From IMG/VR virus record IMGVR_UViG_3300030116_008164, positions 1 through 50,193 of that record: a DNA stretch of 50,193 nucleotides, one strand, 5' to 3'. The stretch comes from a virus. Positions 49,432 to 50,193 of this stretch are shown piece by piece (the stretch's first letter is position 1; every line of letters starts with the position of its first letter). The notes under the pieces were generated by a model that did not search any database, had not been told where the DNA came from, and was given only the letters and a program-made list of their open reading frames with translations. The position numbers were made by a program, and so were the translations under genes.

Positions 49432-50193
49432 TTCGCCTCTTGCAGTTTGACCTCCACCTTTAATAGTATTTTCTACAGGGTGTGGAACATTCTTACCTAT
49501 TGAATTATTTCTTGCCCCTACCTTACGCACATCATCGCTAGTCTTCATTAGTGATAAAGGTAAGTTTTTAAACTGATGACTATGAGCATATATCTTAACT
49601 GAGTTAGGTGTTGCTTCTGCGATACCGCTACCATTAGTGACTGTCTTTCCAGCAACAAGTTCACCATATAAAACAACTTCTTCAGTCTCTTGTATCTCTA
49701 AGGGTGCAGTAACATGTTGTACAGACAGCTCTCCTTCAACATGCATACCACCACCTATAACAACATTTTTAGATACTCCGAGATTACTATCAACTAATAC
49801 TTGATTACCAGATTTCTGTCTTAAGGTTAATATGTCCGATACAATATTTAGCCTCTTTTCAGCAACAATATTAATTTCATTTTCAGATGCAATATTAACT
49901 TGCTCACCACCGAGGTTCATAATCGTACCTCCAATATCAACTGGTCCATACGATTTCATACTAATACCACCTGAGCCTACAACCACATTATATTTGTTAC
50001 AGGCAGTCATTGAATATGTACCACCGGGCATATCATCAACATGTACATATTCAATTAGAGGGGTTGCTTTTTTATTAACAACTACACCACCAGGTAGTAT
50101 TTTAACTTCGCTATTAGATATCTTACCAGCTTCATCAATTCGTACAGATGGAAATTCGTTCATTACTAAACCGATAGTTTCACTTTTATGTTT
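49420..50193 (-). CDS. Baseplate spike-like (gp5/VgrG beta-helix) protein, probably extending beyond the window
   Basis: An ATG at 50163 gives 247 residues, but the frame stays open with no stop up to the window edge, so the true start may lie outside. The sequence has repeated short beta strands with alternating Asn/Ile/Val (GGEQVNIASENEINIVAEKR, then NIVSDILTLRQKSGNQVLVD and NVVIGGGMHVEGELSVQ), as in the triple beta-helix part of phage tail spikes, and a C-terminal HSHQFKNLPLSLMK segment. A tail-puncturing baseplate component is the best guess. Confidence 0.6.
   Translation of the reverse strand, partial: KHKSETIGLVMNEFPSVRIDEAGKISNSEVKILPGGVVVNKKATPLIEYVHVDDMPGGTYSMTACNKYNVVVGSGGISMKSYGPVDIGGTIMNLGGEQVNIASENEINIVAEKRLNIVSDILTLRQKSGNQVLVDSNLGVSKNVVIGGGMHVEGELSVQHVTAPLEIQETEEVVLYGELVAGKTVTNGSGIAEATPNSVKIYAHSHQFKNLPLSLMKTSDDVRKVGARNNSIGKNVPHPVENTIKGGGQTARGESFD

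Noticed and set aside
1-50193. tRNA genes, CRISPR arrays, insertion sequences, integrase or attachment sites
   Set aside because: Intergenic gaps are all below about 80 bases and none shows a cloverleaf, spaced repeats, transposase or integrase motifs by eye.

Overview
The window is a piece of a T4-like (tailed, contractile) bacteriophage genome. It is AT-rich and almost fully coding, with genes on both strands separated by gaps of a few to about 80 bases and many 1-50 base overlaps. There is no stretch over 300 bases without a gene, and I saw no tRNA, rRNA, CRISPR array or insertion sequence. The T4 core is recognisable from motifs: UvsX, gp43 polymerase, gp46/gp47, the gp55 late sigma factor, UvsW, UvsY, a gp31/GroES-like co-chaperonin, gp15 tail sheath stabiliser, gp20 portal, NrdA/NrdB, PhoH and dCMP deaminase. 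Low GC, the PhoH/NrdAB/queuosine gene set and the absence of photosynthesis genes here suggest a marine myovirus of a non-cyanobacterial (for example SAR11-like) host. The host is inference.

Layout. 1-11903 is mostly minus strand: a cut-off small gene, queC, then uvsX with its partner, gp43, and the operon uvsY-uvsW-55-47-46-glycosyltransferase. One plus-strand late gene (892-1329) is inserted there. 11942-15144 (plus) holds late genes, several of which begin with a short peptide resembling the T4 capsid-targeting sequence, including a ligase-fold nucleotidyltransferase and an HxGH nucleotidyltransferase. 15145-17895 holds folE2, queD and queE, which with queC complete the GTP-to-preQ0 pathway. 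17908-21566 mixes small virion-type genes, a semiSWEET transporter, a NadR-like P-loop kinase and phoH. 21619-37887 is a 16-kb glycan cluster: glycosyltransferases, RmlC-like, sugar SDRs, class II aldolase, two radical SAM enzymes, PanB, an acetolactate-synthase-like TPP enzyme, a ColD/E1-type PLP dehydratase and a split HldE. 37887-41037 holds small replication/chaperone genes and an XPD/DinG-like helicase. 41050-44019 is the gp15/Ig-like/gp20 structural block. 44060-49431 is early metabolism (nrdA, a 52-residue ORF, ferredoxin, nrdB, dCMP deaminase). A baseplate-spike-like gene runs off the right edge.

Regulation can be read from the DNA. About fifteen genes or operons are preceded by a sigma70-type promoter (TTGAAA-like, 15-17 bp, TATAAT-like). 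In most of these the -10 box ends only 6-8 bases before the start codon, so the transcripts should be nearly leaderless. A second set of genes, mostly structural or head-associated, has instead a T4-late-type box (NATAAATA). This splits the window into an early set (replication, queuosine, glycan, nucleotide genes) and a late set (virion and putatively packaged proteins), matching the gp55 gene encoded here.

Points of most interest: near-leaderless early promoters; a family of late proteins with a shared capsid-targeting-like N terminus, some of them nucleotidyltransferases that may be injected; and a phage sugar pathway in which a His-for-Lys PLP dehydratase sits beside a TPP enzyme, as in branched 3,6-dideoxy sugar synthesis, with PanB next door.
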